Origin: Diplolepis rosae
Taxonomy: Eukaryota > Arthropoda > Insecta > Hymenoptera > Diplolepididae
Length of the DNA stretch: 64,000 bases
Direction: 5' to 3'
Assembly: GCA_030998225.1 (NCBI GenBank)
Contig: JAPYXD010000459.1
Span: 2,852,001-2,916,000 of the forward strand
The notes below the pieces were generated by a model. That model was not told where the DNA came from, did not search any database, and saw only the letters and a program-made list of their open reading frames with translations. Each line of letters opens with the position of its first letter. Position 1 is the stretch's first letter. Made by a program: the position numbers and the translations under genes. Shown here in pieces: positions 53,110-64,000 of this stretch.

Positions 53110-54747
53110 GGGATTGGGCCACCTTGTAGACCGCAAAACAATGCCTCAATTCATAATTGTTTTAAGCAAAAAGTATACAACGTAAGAAAAATTCATTTAC
53201 AGGGTTTTAATAAGACTACATTAGAGTAGTGAAAAAATTTGATTTCAAGTTGTTTAATAGAAAAGTGAAGTCAATATAGTCTTTTTCGCATGGTTTCACT
53301 CTCAGGTCGGGTACGACTGGTACAGGATGTGTTCCCTACAATTTTTAACCCATTTTTTTCGGATGATTGTAATTAAATAACAAATTTATACTTGAGCAAA
53401 TCCCCACGATGGGTCATAACTAATACGTTTTTATTGGTGATAAAAATTTGTTTGTTGCAGCGGGACGAAAATTAACAGGTCCGATGCAATAACAGTAGAG
53501 ATGCGCAGCCTAGTAGGAAAGGGAGGGGATACGCAGCGCTAGGATTCGTTGAAATTCAAAGTGAATGAATCCTAGCCTCTCTCGTAGGTGGCATACAACT
53601 AGTACAGGATGTAGTGGCCCAAATTTAGGGGTTGGATGTAGCAACAGCAGAGGCGCGCGGCCTAGTAGGAACGGGAGGGGATACGCAGCGCTAGGATTCG
53701 TTTACTTTGAATTTCAATGAATTCTAGCGCTGCGTATCCCCTTCCGTTCCTATTAGGCCGCACGCCTCTAATGTTATTGCATCGAACCCCTAAATTTTGG
53801 CCACTACACCCTGTACCAGTTGTAGGGGGTTCCAACTCCGGCAAAATCATGCTAGAGTTTCTTCTCCCCGCTTCTCTCTACCTCTCCCGCACGCCACCCC
53901 ACAGCAAGCCCATATTGCTCCAAGTTTCTCCTCTCCGGCGCGAGAAAGTGGGGGCAAGTAGGGACCGGCAGCGAGGTATATTAACTTTTAACTTTGACCT
54001 TAAATGCTAATACTAAAGTAACATTAAAATTTAAAATGCATCGAAATCATTAATTTTCGGATGCCGGCTCCGATGTTCTCGCTGAGTGAACGACACTTTC
54101 GCTTGCTCCAATATACTTTATCTTTCTTTATGTACATATCCAAGCTCGGCGTGTACGCGCTTTCTTTTCAACGTATTCCTTTCGGTATTTTGCTCCCACC
54201 ACTCGGATGTACGTAGATATACGCGGAAGTGGAATTGAGTGGAATGAGATGCAGTGCGGTGGTGGGACAGTGCAGTAAGGCAGAGTAGCTAGTTCATCGG
54301 GAGGGCGCCACTAAAATTTCATGTTACACGGAGTCTTATGAGAGTTGGAACCCCCTGACCAGTTGAGGGTGCGCAAGCAATAACCGTCTAGGCGCTCGGC
54401 CAGTAGGCCGAGCGGAGGGGAGACGCGACAACTGATTAGCTGAAAATTCATTTCCGGAAAAATTCGGCTTATTACTTGTCGCGTCTCCCCTCCGCTCAGC
54501 CTACTGGACGAGCACATAGACGGTTATTGCATGCGCACCCTCAGTTGTACCCGACCTGCGAGAGAGACCATGCGAAAAAGACCATATTGACCTCACTTTT
54601 CTATTGAACAACTTGAAACAAATTTTTTCACTATAATGTATGCTTATTAAAACTCTGTAAATGGGTTTTTCTTACGTTGTATACTTTTTCCTAAAAAAAA
54701 TAATGAATTGAGGCATTGTTTTTCGGTCCCCAAGGTGGCTTAATCCC
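53110..54747. mobile_element. 1.64-kb foldback element with nested hairpins, TTAA-flanked
   Basis: Outer inverted repeats of about 215 bp (53110-53320, 54535-54747) begin GGGATT and end AATCCC, and are bordered by TTAA (53106-53109, 54748-54751). Inside are a perfect-looking hairpin at about 53660-53765 (ggataaggggata-type arms of about 50 bp around a 15-bp loop), a related direct copy of one arm at 53480-53570, and a second hairpin at 54356-54545 with arms of about 70 bp. No credible protein is encoded. TTAA flanks suggest piggyBac-type mobilisation. Confidence 0.75.
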
Positions 54748-54751
54748 TTAA

Positions 54752-57058
54752 GTAATTTTTTTGTTGATAACATCTGTTGCTTCAATGTTTGTAATTACCT
54801 TATGAAAATAATAGAAGAGCATAAGTTTCAATGGTATAATATGTGGTTATATTTAAGTGAGCACAAACAAATTTGTCCTTGTACATACTGAAGGCCAGTG
54901 CTAAGCCTAACAGCATCACTAGTCACTACGAGTCAGTATGAAATGGCTACTCAGCAGCAACTCGCATTCTGAAGTGCAGAAAGGCGATAACTAATATTAT
55001 CAAATACGATTCACTGACCCGCAGTACGCGTTATAACTAAATCAAAGCATCTGGCTTCCACTTTTTCAGTGAATCGGTCACTGAATATAAGAAACAAAGT
55101 ACTCAGGGACAATATTTCTTATTTCGTAATACTCTAGTGTTGCGTTACGACGAGCGAGTTGCTGCAAAGCAGCATTCAGCTTGCTGTATTGTAGAAATTT
55201 AGAAATCTTCTAATTAGAATATAAGTTACTCTACTTTAGCATTTTCTCTTGCGAAAGCAAAATTAAGCATCTCAGTTTCTGCTGAGCAGCACGAAAATAC
55301 TGATTATTAGCATTTACTTTTTTGGGTGCTAGCTTGAATCCAGTTACCATTTCCACACGGGAAGTTCCTTTCGGTATGTTTCTATACTTGGACATTCGTT
55401 ATTCTATAGCAATATTCTTACGCTTTTACTAAAAAATTACAAACTGCTAACATGAGAGATTGTATTATGATAATCCTGACAACAATCGAAAGAAAATATT
55501 TATCACTTGATATACTTTCCTTTAAGTTGATTTTTTTCAAATTTATGACATATATATAAGTAGTTTTATAATTATAGTATTTATAATGTTGCCTATATAT
55601 TTACAGGTGTGATTCTCTTTTGGAAATATGTTCTCACATCTTTAGCGCAAATAACGAATTTATGTAAAAGCCTGTTGGGTAAAAAATATGCGTATAGAAA
55701 ATCTCGCATTTGCACTAATTTAAAAAATGGCCTTTTTGAGCATGTCGATTTTTGTGTAGCGTTGGATAAAGAAAAAACATTAAGGCGCTGCTTCAAATAT
55801 TATTTTAAACATCTTTTTACCCTTTTTCAGTTACTCGTAAGTATTTTTGACGAAATTTCATATTTTCTCACTCATTCCCCAATATTTTTGGCAGCTCATC
55901 GGCTGACAATCTTCGCTGGCCTTCAATATACCAAACCATTTTTTCAACCCAATTCTTAATAATTGATTAGTAATTTTTAGTATAATATTTCCTGAAAGGC
56001 TATCAAAAAAGTGTGAAGATGAACGCATGCTCTGATCTCGTACTTGATTTTGAATTTAAAAAGTAGCTCTAAAATAAACAAATAATTTGATTTTACAAAC
56101 ACACATCATTTTACACTTTTTCCCTGCCTTAATGCACTTTAAATGCAAGCTTAAAAATCTATATGAACTATTCTAAGGGCAATGCAATATACAATCCATG
56201 ATTTTGATTGTGACTTGATCATGATAATTTTATGATATTTGTGAAAATCTTTCTGACGAGCGGCTCTGCGAAAAAAAATCTATGTTTTATCCGCTTTGAC
56301 AACATTAAAGCTTACGTCTGTATGCCAAGGTTAAAAGGTGGGTCAGACTTAATTATTGGCAGACTTAATGAAACTTTCTCTGGCAGGTCTAGGAATGCAG
56401 AGACTTGGAAATAAAATAATTTTTACCTTTGGCCACGAGACCTTTCTTTTCGACTGTGTTGTTTACTACTTTTTCCCAACTTCAGGAGAAAAGAACCAGA
56501 CTGATTATTTTATATAATATTTCAAGAATTCTGTAAATAACTTTTAAAAAACTTTGTATAAAAATGAATTTTTGATTGTTTTTAGTTTTGTCTTTGATTA
56601 AGTATTCTTATCTTTTGATTTTCAATAACCATTCCAGTGAATAAGTATTCTTATCTTGTAGAAAACACGTTTTTTCTGTGTAAAGTAGACGAACTGACGC
56701 AATATATTTTTTTCTGGATATAGTACGCTTTATATTTCCATACTTTTGGAAAATATAAAGTAACAAAATTGCTTATATTACATAATTCCAAAGATCATGT
56801 GAACAATTAGGTCCAGTTTCTGCATGTTTGCGTCCAAAGTACATAAAATTTTGTTTTCAATATTTGAGAAATGGTAGAGAAGATGAAAACGGACATAGAT
56901 AGACTACTTTTGGTTTTGATCATGGAAAAAAAAAATTCCGAAATATTTTGTGAAATTGAACTTTTTTTCATTTTCAAACCAAATGTAGTCTATCTAAGTC
57001 CATTTTTAACTTCTCTACAATTTCTAAAATTTCGAAAACATAATTTTATGTACCATGG
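54752..57058. other. No recognisable gene
   Basis: AT-rich DNA. The plus frame 55609-55959 (116 codons, Cys- and Lys-containing) and 56232-56414 have no recognised domain, no supporting signals and atypical composition; I do not call them genes. Confidence 0.5.
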
Positions 57059-57480
57059 AGAATAGACAGTGATCCCAGAATGCGTAAGATTTTTTCTCCC
57101 ACCACGTTCCCGCGTGTAAGCAACACATATAAACGCGTCGTGTCGATGTATCCCCGCTCTATCGCTTGTTTGCACGCTTGCAAATAGAGAATTGGATGAT
57201 TGCCACTGCTTCTTCATTTTCTCTCGGCTTCGCTTCGGCTCTTGGGTTCGGTACTGTTGGTTCGTCGAAAGTCGAGAATTGCCGAGGATGCACGATTGTA
57301 ACACGTATATTTTCAGATTTCATGCTGTCGGTTATTGAGTGGAAATTGAGAATTGTGTTTCTCTCAACTTTCTCGACATCGTGCATTAGAGGCGCGAAAC
57401 ATACGACAATTTTAAATATACGAAATATGTTGTTTAAGATATTATATTTCTTTTTTTGAAATTTTTAGAAAATATCCCTA
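57059..57480 (+). repeat. Composite dispersed repeat (families A and C)
   Basis: 57059-57300 (cagaatgcgtaagatttttt through gccgaggatgcacgattg) recurs inverted at 59700-59950. 57305-57440 matches the right part of repeat family A (12455-12560). The join suggests one larger repeat with shuffled parts. Confidence 0.6.
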
Positions 57481-58649
57481 AAATAAATATCTGAAAAATA
57501 CTGTCAAATTATTTAAGGGTTTTAACACGTTAAATGTGAAAAATTTGAATCAATATATACATTTAAAACATTTTTACCTTTTCAAAAATCAAAGCTTCAA
57601 TTAGTAATTACGAATTTCCATACTTCTTAACAAATTCGTACATTTAAACAATTTTCAGTTGGCAAGTTATTTTTCATTGAGAAGAGATGTACATAAAATT
57701 TATGTTTGAAATTTCCATTCTTAGTTTTATGTTAGAAATATTTTCATCTCAAGTTTTAGTAGCCTAATTGCAAATAAAAACTTTTAAATTTCGCAGATAA
57801 AATCGGTAAATTCTGTAGATTAAATATTCAAATTATACAAATGGAAAATGTATTTTCTTTTAGTTCAATCTATTAATTTTACAAATACAGTTAGTCAGTT
57901 TACGGGCTATGTCGTAGATTCTGCAGATGAAAAATGTATATTCTATCTGTTTTTGTATAACAAAAATTCTGTATATTCTACAGTTTTGAAAACTATAATT
58001 TCAGTAGACTAAATCCTTTGTATATATACCAGAAGCAAATTTTTTGTATGCGAACCTTTTAAAATAAATGTCTTGCTGTTTAGAATTTGAAAAAATTATT
58101 GTAGTGTCCAAACTATTATTTAACTACAAACATACTCATTCTGCGGCTATATGCAGAAAAATTAAAGTATTTGGTTCATCTTGTTACATTGTAAAAAGAT
58201 TTTATAACACCAAAACAAATTTTTATGCTTAATCCAAAGTCTATAAATGTTCAATGTCTCTAATCGAAATATTATGTGAAAGATTTCCAAGCTCTAGAGA
58301 TCAACCACTTATTTAATAAGACATTTCAAATTTTCCCACAATTTTACAATTTCTTATAAATCTTTATTTTAGGCCATTTTTGTTTTGAAATATTCGAGAA
58401 ATACGTGTAATTATTTTAATTAAATACTTTGAAAACTTTTGCAATTGGCTGATCTGGCAAATTTGTTGAAAAATTTGAACGTTAATCGAAAAATCTTCCA
58501 ATGAAATTCAAAGTCAAGAAATGTTGCTCAGGTCGAAAAACAATATAGCTTACACCGGATTTGCATTTAAATTTAATATTAATTTAATGTGGTCTAAGTA
58601 CAAAATTTTAATTAAAAAAATTAATTGCTGTACTTTAATTTATTCATGA
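57481..58649. other. AT-rich DNA without recognisable gene
   Basis: Only AT-rich sequence with no long ORF; nothing assigned. Confidence 0.5.
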
Positions 58650-59830
58650 TTGTATGGAATATGATTGCCATTGTCACTTCGTATTCTGTATGCTTAGCTT
58701 CGGCTCTTCTGTTCGTTACTGTTGGTTCGTTGAAAGTCTAGAATTGCCGAGAATGCACGAGGGCAACTTGTATTTTTTCGCCGGCTTGGCTAATTTCAAG
58801 ATTTCAAGATTTGGAGGATTTGGAGGTTGGTGTCGTATACTGTCACTTTTGTTTACAAAATTTGACAACTCCAACAAAGGCTTGAAAACATTGACGTTTG
58901 AAGTCTTGAAATATGATATGTTAATTACTTTCAGGACATTTTACAGGATGTTTTCGAGTGTGTAATCTACAGACAATATATATGAAATATAATATTGTTT
59001 ATCCCTATACTGATATAAGAATTTTAAGCAATTAATAGTTTTGTAAAGTTTTAATAAAAAAACTTGTAGTTATATTAATAAGTTTTCCTCTCAAAGTTGC
59101 GGTTTTTATTATTTCATATATATGCTCTATTTTCATTGAAAATATTATAAATATTTAATATTTAATTTAATGAAAATTTAAGAAAGTACTCATGCAAAAA
59201 AATATTTTAATATGAATAGACTGTTATTATAAATTACAAATTTTTTTACTTTTCATGCTTCTTAACGAAAATGTCATTGAAATAAATGTTGACTAACTGA
59301 ATAAATGTATAATAAATATAATTAGTATTATTCTAAATTTGCAATATTTTAAATCAATTGAAAAGTGAAACACGAAATTTCAAAATTTAAAACCACTTGA
59401 GACTTGAGAATGAAATATATACTTTAAAGCTAACCTCCACTTTTCTTATGTAATATATTGAATATATAACAACTTTATAGACCTCCTGTAACTTATCATA
59501 TATTGTCTGCAGATTACACACTCGAAAACATCCTGTAAAATGTCCTGAAAGTAATTAACATATCATATTTCAAGACTTCAAACGTCAATGTTTTCAAGCC
59601 TTTGTTGGAGTTGTCAAATTTTGTAAACAAAAGTGACAGAATACGACACCAACCTCCAAATCCTCCAAATCTTGAAATCTTGAAATTAGCCAAGCCGGCG
59701 AAAAAATACAAGTTGCAATCGTGCATTCTCGGCAATTCTCGACTTTCAACGAACCAACAGTACCGAACCCAAGAGCCGAAGCGAAGCCGAGAGAAAACGA
59801 AGAAGCAGTGGCTATCATCCAATTCTCGAT
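58650..59830. repeat. Long inverted repeat (family C), arms about 330 bp
   Basis: The arm at 58650-58983 is the inverse of 59496-59830; the inner 200 bp are almost identical, so the plus frame 58654-58965 and minus frame 59514-59879 share about 63 C-terminal residues by symmetry. The spacer (58984-59495) is AT-rich and unique. Outer parts extend into sequence shared with 57059-57300. No transposase. Confidence 0.8.
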
Positions 59831-60380
59831 TTGCGAGCGTGCTAACAAGCGATGGAGCGGGGATACATCGACACGCCACGTTTATATGTATTGCTTACAC
59901 GCGGGAACGTGGTGGGAGAGAAATCTTACGCATTCTGGGATCACTGAGAATAGACATAAGGAGACCAAACTGTAATGCATGTACTTCACAGGAAACGAGC
60001 ACATTTCTCTCCGAAGTAAGTAGTACGGAATCTTCCCGAGATAGTCGCACGTGCGAGTACGGGCTGAAATGGCCGCCACCGTGTCTGCAGTATCCCGTTT
60101 TATTTATATTCATGGAGAAAGGTGCAAAAAAATATTTTAGTAACGTATACCGTCATATTTATCGTTTGTGAAAGAAAAGGGAGTTGAAAAGTGCAACTTT
60201 AATGATTGAAGTGCAATATGAGACAGGTAATAACTCTATTTTATGATATGTATGAACATATCCTAATGTCATGTTTAAATGCTTTAAATGTATAAAAGGC
60301 AAATCGTGCAAGTCATTAATACAAAAATATAAGTAATATTCCTGAAGATATATTGTGATATTGTGATGTAACACTTATTT
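59831..60380. other. Repeat tail and upstream region of the THAP gene
   Basis: 59831-59950 is the inverse of 57059-57180. The rest shows no gene; it could hold the promoter or a first non-recognised exon of the transposase gene that follows. Confidence 0.45.
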
Positions 60381-60384
60381 GCAG

Positions 60385-63300
60385 ACGTGTAAACAGAAAA
60401 AAGTATTGCATCGAAGATGCGCAGGTTGCAATTATACTCGATATAGTGGCACTAAGGAGAATGCTCGGCCTAGAAAATTGTTTAAAGTACCGAAGGTAGG
60501 GAATGAAAGAATTGAAGTAAAGATTAATGAAAATGAATTAGACTGAATTACAAAATTGGAAAATTTGCATTAGAAAGCAATCCTCAACATCTCATCAAAT
60601 TGCATGGTAATGCTTTTGTTTTACAATTATTTGTAATGTGTTATTGCAGGATATGAATTTAAGGAAGAAATGGGAAGATGCCATGTCAAAACCTTTACAA
60701 GAATGTGATTTTCTTTGCGAAACACATTTCAATGAAGAAGATATCGAATTGTATTTTGAAACTAAAATGCCAGATGGAACAATTAGTCGCATACTTAAAG
60801 AAAGGATAAGTTTAAAACAAAATGCTATTCCGAAAAAGGTACGATGACTTGTAGGTTATTATTTTTTTAATTCTAACCAACTGAAATATATTATAGAATA
60901 GACATTACGAGAAGCAGAGCATCGCTCTGAAAGATCCCGCGAATAATGTCTTTATATCACGCGTATTAAATGCTGTTGACGAAAATTCCATGGGAATTGC
61001 GGATCCAGTGGAGGAGAATGATGTGCAAGGTTTCTTTGTAAAGGTACAAAATGACTTCTTTCAGTTTGATAATTCAGTCTACTTTAATTACTTTAAGGAA
61101 ACTGAAATACAAAATATTTGGCACTTTTTTAGGATGCTACGGTCGCTTCTCTCAACGTTGGCAATGAAAATCCGTATTCAGTACGGGAAATTGACTTGCA
61201 GGATTTTGTCTCTTCAGAGGTATAACTTGCTTTTAATAATTACTTTAAGGAAACTAAAATACCAAATATTTTTCACTTTTTTTAGGATACTACGGTCGCT
61301 TCTCTCAACGTTGGCAATGGAAATGCGTATTCAGTACGGGAAATTGACGTGCAGGATTTTGTCTCTTCAGAGTCGAAAACTTCTACTCAACATGAATCTC
61401 GTTGTTCTGAACGAATGTTTGGCAATGCAACACATGTAAGTAAACGATTTTTTTTCATTTTGACTTTCCTTTAATACGAATAATTTACAACTTTTCTGAC
61501 TGCAGAAACACGAGAAGGCTTATGAGTATAATTTTAAAAAGTTACAACACGATGCTGAGAAGATGCTACGTAACGATTGGTCAGTTGTTGTATTCCCATG
61601 CAACCGAAACAGAATAATAATTGGCCAGTGGGATAAATTGGGGTCCAGTGCAAAGAAACTGATTGTTGATATGGATATGTCTACTAAGGTGGACAAAATA
61701 ATTACTAGATGCAATTAATTGCAATGATTTTTCTTATGTAAAATAAATGAATTATCAGGTTTGATGGCTAATCAAGTCTTTCTTTGGCCGTTATCTATTT
61801 CCGTTTTTATCTAGATTTATGTGAACGAAGCACAAGTATTCCTGCCAGGAATAAGAGAAATTCTTTCGAAGATGTGACCCATAATTTAAAAGTTTTAAAT
61901 GCCATAAAGCCATGCCCTGGAGTGAAGAAAAATACAAGGTAGAATACACAAATAATGAATTATTTGTGTAGATCATATTGTAATTTACGTAAATGTAACT
62001 CTCAATTGTGTACAGTAATATAGGTCAGAGGCTTGTGTACGATACTTGTGAGCGAACACAAGAAGCGAATTCTGCGTACCATGTCGCCTACTACGACGCA
62101 AAACAATACGCAAAGAAGCATGGAGGAAAAAACGAGGCAAGGAACCGAAGAAAAAGAAACAAAACATATTACAGTCATTGAAAGACAAAATGAAGCGCTT
62201 GAAAGCAAAAGTATGTACTGCCTTAATATTTCTATCTTTACAATCGCAATTTTCCATATTTTCATGCCTTTCACGTAATGAGGTTATTTCTTTGTAATAC
62301 AGGTTATCAAATTCAGAGAATGCATAATTCATTTAAAAAATAAGTGTTCTAGAATGAAGGAGGATATTCTTGAGAAAAATATTGCTTCATTGCCATCAGA
62401 ACAACAGCAGGCGGTTCGTACATGTTTTGAAGCAGCAAAAGTAAAGAATCCACGAGGGAAACGGTATGACATACGCCGGATTTACGAATGCATTCTCATG
62501 AGAATTAAGAGTAAAAGTTTGTACGAACACATTCTTGAGAGAAAGATATTAGTTGTTCCGACCTTACAAACCTTGAATTTATACATTAAAAAAATGCATT
62601 CTTCGTACGGCTTTGATTTAAATGTCTTTGAATGTCTGAAAGAGAAGTGATCAAATATGAGTGAACTTGAAAGAAGAGGTAATAATTATTTCTGTTTACA
62701 ACGAGATACTTATTTTTACGTTTTTTAATGTACATTTTTAAACCAAGACTGAAGGCAATTATTTTACTTTTATAAAAGTCTACATTAGTTTTTGCTACTT
62801 TTTCTAAATACAGAGATTTTTACTATCTTTTAAAACTCATTAAGTACTGCGAGGCCTGGAATCAAAGAAAAGAATTAAGCTTTATTCGTCTTACTTTTCT
62901 TTTCTAGGAGTTCTTCTACTAGACGAGATGCAGCTAACTCCTTCAGTATCGTTTGACCGAAAGAGTTTTCGTTTTAACGGATTTACTGATCTTGGTGCAC
63001 ACACTCCAGTGCATCAAAGTAGGGAATTGGGAGATCATGCGTTAGTCTTCATGTTTCAGCCGTTTGCTGGAAAATGGGTTCAGACTCTTGGATGCTTCTT
63101 AAGCAAAGGCTGTGCGACGGGAAAAATTTTGTGTCACCTAGTCATAGAATGTGTAAATTTACTGTATGCTGCCGGATTGTACGTAGACGCTATCATCAGT
63201 GATGGTGCTCAATGGAACAGGGGAATGTGGACTCAGTTTGGAATACATGAAAACAACGTATCTTGTCAACACCCCTGTGATGAGAAAGAACAACTGTGGT

Positions 63301-64000
63301 TCTTATCGGATTTTCCCCACTTAATCAAAAATCTCAGGAACTTTATCGTATCCAAAGAGGAAACCTGGGTAAATTTTGTTTATCTTCTAACTACATGTAA
63401 TCATTGTTTATCTTATTAAGAGTACATTAAAATATATTACTTCATTACAGACTCCTGATGGCATAATTCGAAAAAGGCATTGGAGAGCTATTCTGGAAGT
63501 AGAGAACAAAAATTTCTACAACATGAAAGTGGCTTATAAGTTAACCCCTGAGCATGTAGATCCAAAGTATTTTCAAAAAATGAATGTTCCGATGGCATTT
63601 TACGTATGTACTTTTACACTTTTTACCATTCCTGCAAATACTATTGAATATATTTCACTTTTTAAAACATCAAAAATGTCCAGTTCTTTTCAGAACCCGT
63701 ATATAGAGCCATGGAACTCTACAGTAATATTAGCAACGAATTAAGAGATTCGTTAGGCACGAGGACTTTCATGGAAAGAATAAGAAAGTTGATAACGGCT
63801 ATGATGTCTCGTACACCCGAAAATTCACTGAGAGAAAACTCAGATGGGTATAAAGTTAGTACCAAAATATTGAATACTTCTTACGGAAATCGAAATTTCA
63901 AATTTAACTGAATCACTTTAAAGAAAGATTTATTCGGATTTATATTTCATTTTTGTATAGGCAATATTTGACTTTTTACAATATCTTGGAGAATGGGAAG
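60385..64000 (+). CDS. THAP/P-element-type transposase gene, multi-exon, incomplete
   Basis: Exons by splice signals and continuous frame are about 60385-60495 (THAP start, RRCAGCN, KLFKVPK), 60650-60838 (THAP end, CDFLCETHFNEED), 60896-61030, 61133-61219 and 61286-61435 (duplicated exon), 61506-61688, 61816-61940, a basic coiled-coil exon ending at 62212, 62304-62681, 62908-63368, 63451-63603, 63694-63855 and 63961 onwards. The later exons have LLLDEMQ and IISDGAQWN with probable catalytic Asp residues, and DFPHLIKNLRN, a P-element/THAP9 signature. No in-frame ATG precedes the first exon, so the start lies upstream or is lost. A TGA at 62648-62650 interrupts one exon. The gene runs off the window. 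Confidence 0.75.
61086..61373 (+). repeat. Tandem duplication of an exon and its intron end
   Basis: Two units with a period of 153 bp; each has taattactttaaggaaact, a T-rich acceptor and an exon beginning GATRCTACGGTCGC and ending TCTTCAGAG. The unit length is a multiple of three, so either or both copies keep the frame. Confidence 0.85.

Noticed and set aside
55609..55959. 116-codon plus-strand ORF as a host gene
   Set aside because: No homologous domain, no introns or promoter signals, and length expected by chance in this composition.
58654..59879. Two proteins with an identical C-terminus on opposite strands
   Set aside because: The identity is a by-product of the long inverted repeat; translations lack domains and mirror each other.

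Overview
The window is a piece of an AT-rich arthropod nuclear genome, most probably an insect. It has no operons or bacterial genes. It contains errantivirus-like LTR elements, mariner/Tc1 elements, Jockey-like non-LTR elements and a THAP/P-element-type transposase gene with spliceosomal introns. A hymenopteran is plausible but cannot be proven here. I found no ordinary host gene, tRNA or rRNA gene; nearly everything recognisable is mobile DNA, much of it nested.

Layout. 1-13.6 kb: a non-LTR gag remnant (1.7-2.5 kb), mariner fragments, a mariner inserted into another mariner (4.25-6.2 kb), a broken non-LTR ORF2 (7.3-9.7 kb, minus), a 1.7-kb foldback repeat (9.7-11.3 kb) and a mariner-derived short element (11.6-12.2 kb). 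13.6-20.7 kb: a complete, young Ty3/gypsy element on the minus strand. It has 223-bp LTRs differing at one site, a CGAC target duplication, gag, pol and a truncated env. Its reverse transcriptase has lost a catalytic Asp and pol has one stop. 22.3-38.7 kb: a 16.4-kb LTR element, described below. 38.7-54.8 kb: short inverted-repeat elements, a Tc1-like pseudogene carrying a nested TIR element, a Jockey-like element broken by three insertions, a THAP-bearing non-autonomous element and a TTAA-flanked foldback element containing further hairpins. 54.8-60.3 kb: unassigned AT-rich DNA with an inverted dispersed repeat. 60.4-64 kb: a THAP/P-element-type transposase gene on the plus strand, running off the window.

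The main discovery is the 16,381-bp minus-strand element at 22286-38666. It has 839-bp LTRs (about 12 differences), a primer-binding site matching tRNA-Gly, a polypurine tract and a Ty3/gypsy pol. Beyond integrase lie about 7 kb of extra genes in the same orientation: a CARD-like death-fold ORF; a long glycoprotein resembling the chuvirus-like envelopes captured by arthropod retroelements; a protein with two dsRNA-binding domains; a second protein with one dsRNA-binding domain and a perfect CCHC knuckle; a second, unrelated envelope of the errantivirus/baculovirus-F type; two Cys-rich putative zinc proteins; and a decayed third dsRBD-plus-knuckle gene. Seven of the eight are preceded closely by a candidate splice acceptor, and a good donor lies in U5. 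This suggests a complex retrovirus-like plan with several spliced messages. The likely theme is evasion of host RNAi (dsRBD proteins) and of cell death or CARD signalling, combined with two entry proteins. Gag lacks its capsid region, and pol and both envelopes carry stops or frameshifts, so this copy is defective. The CARD, two dsRBD and one Cys-rich ORFs are still open.
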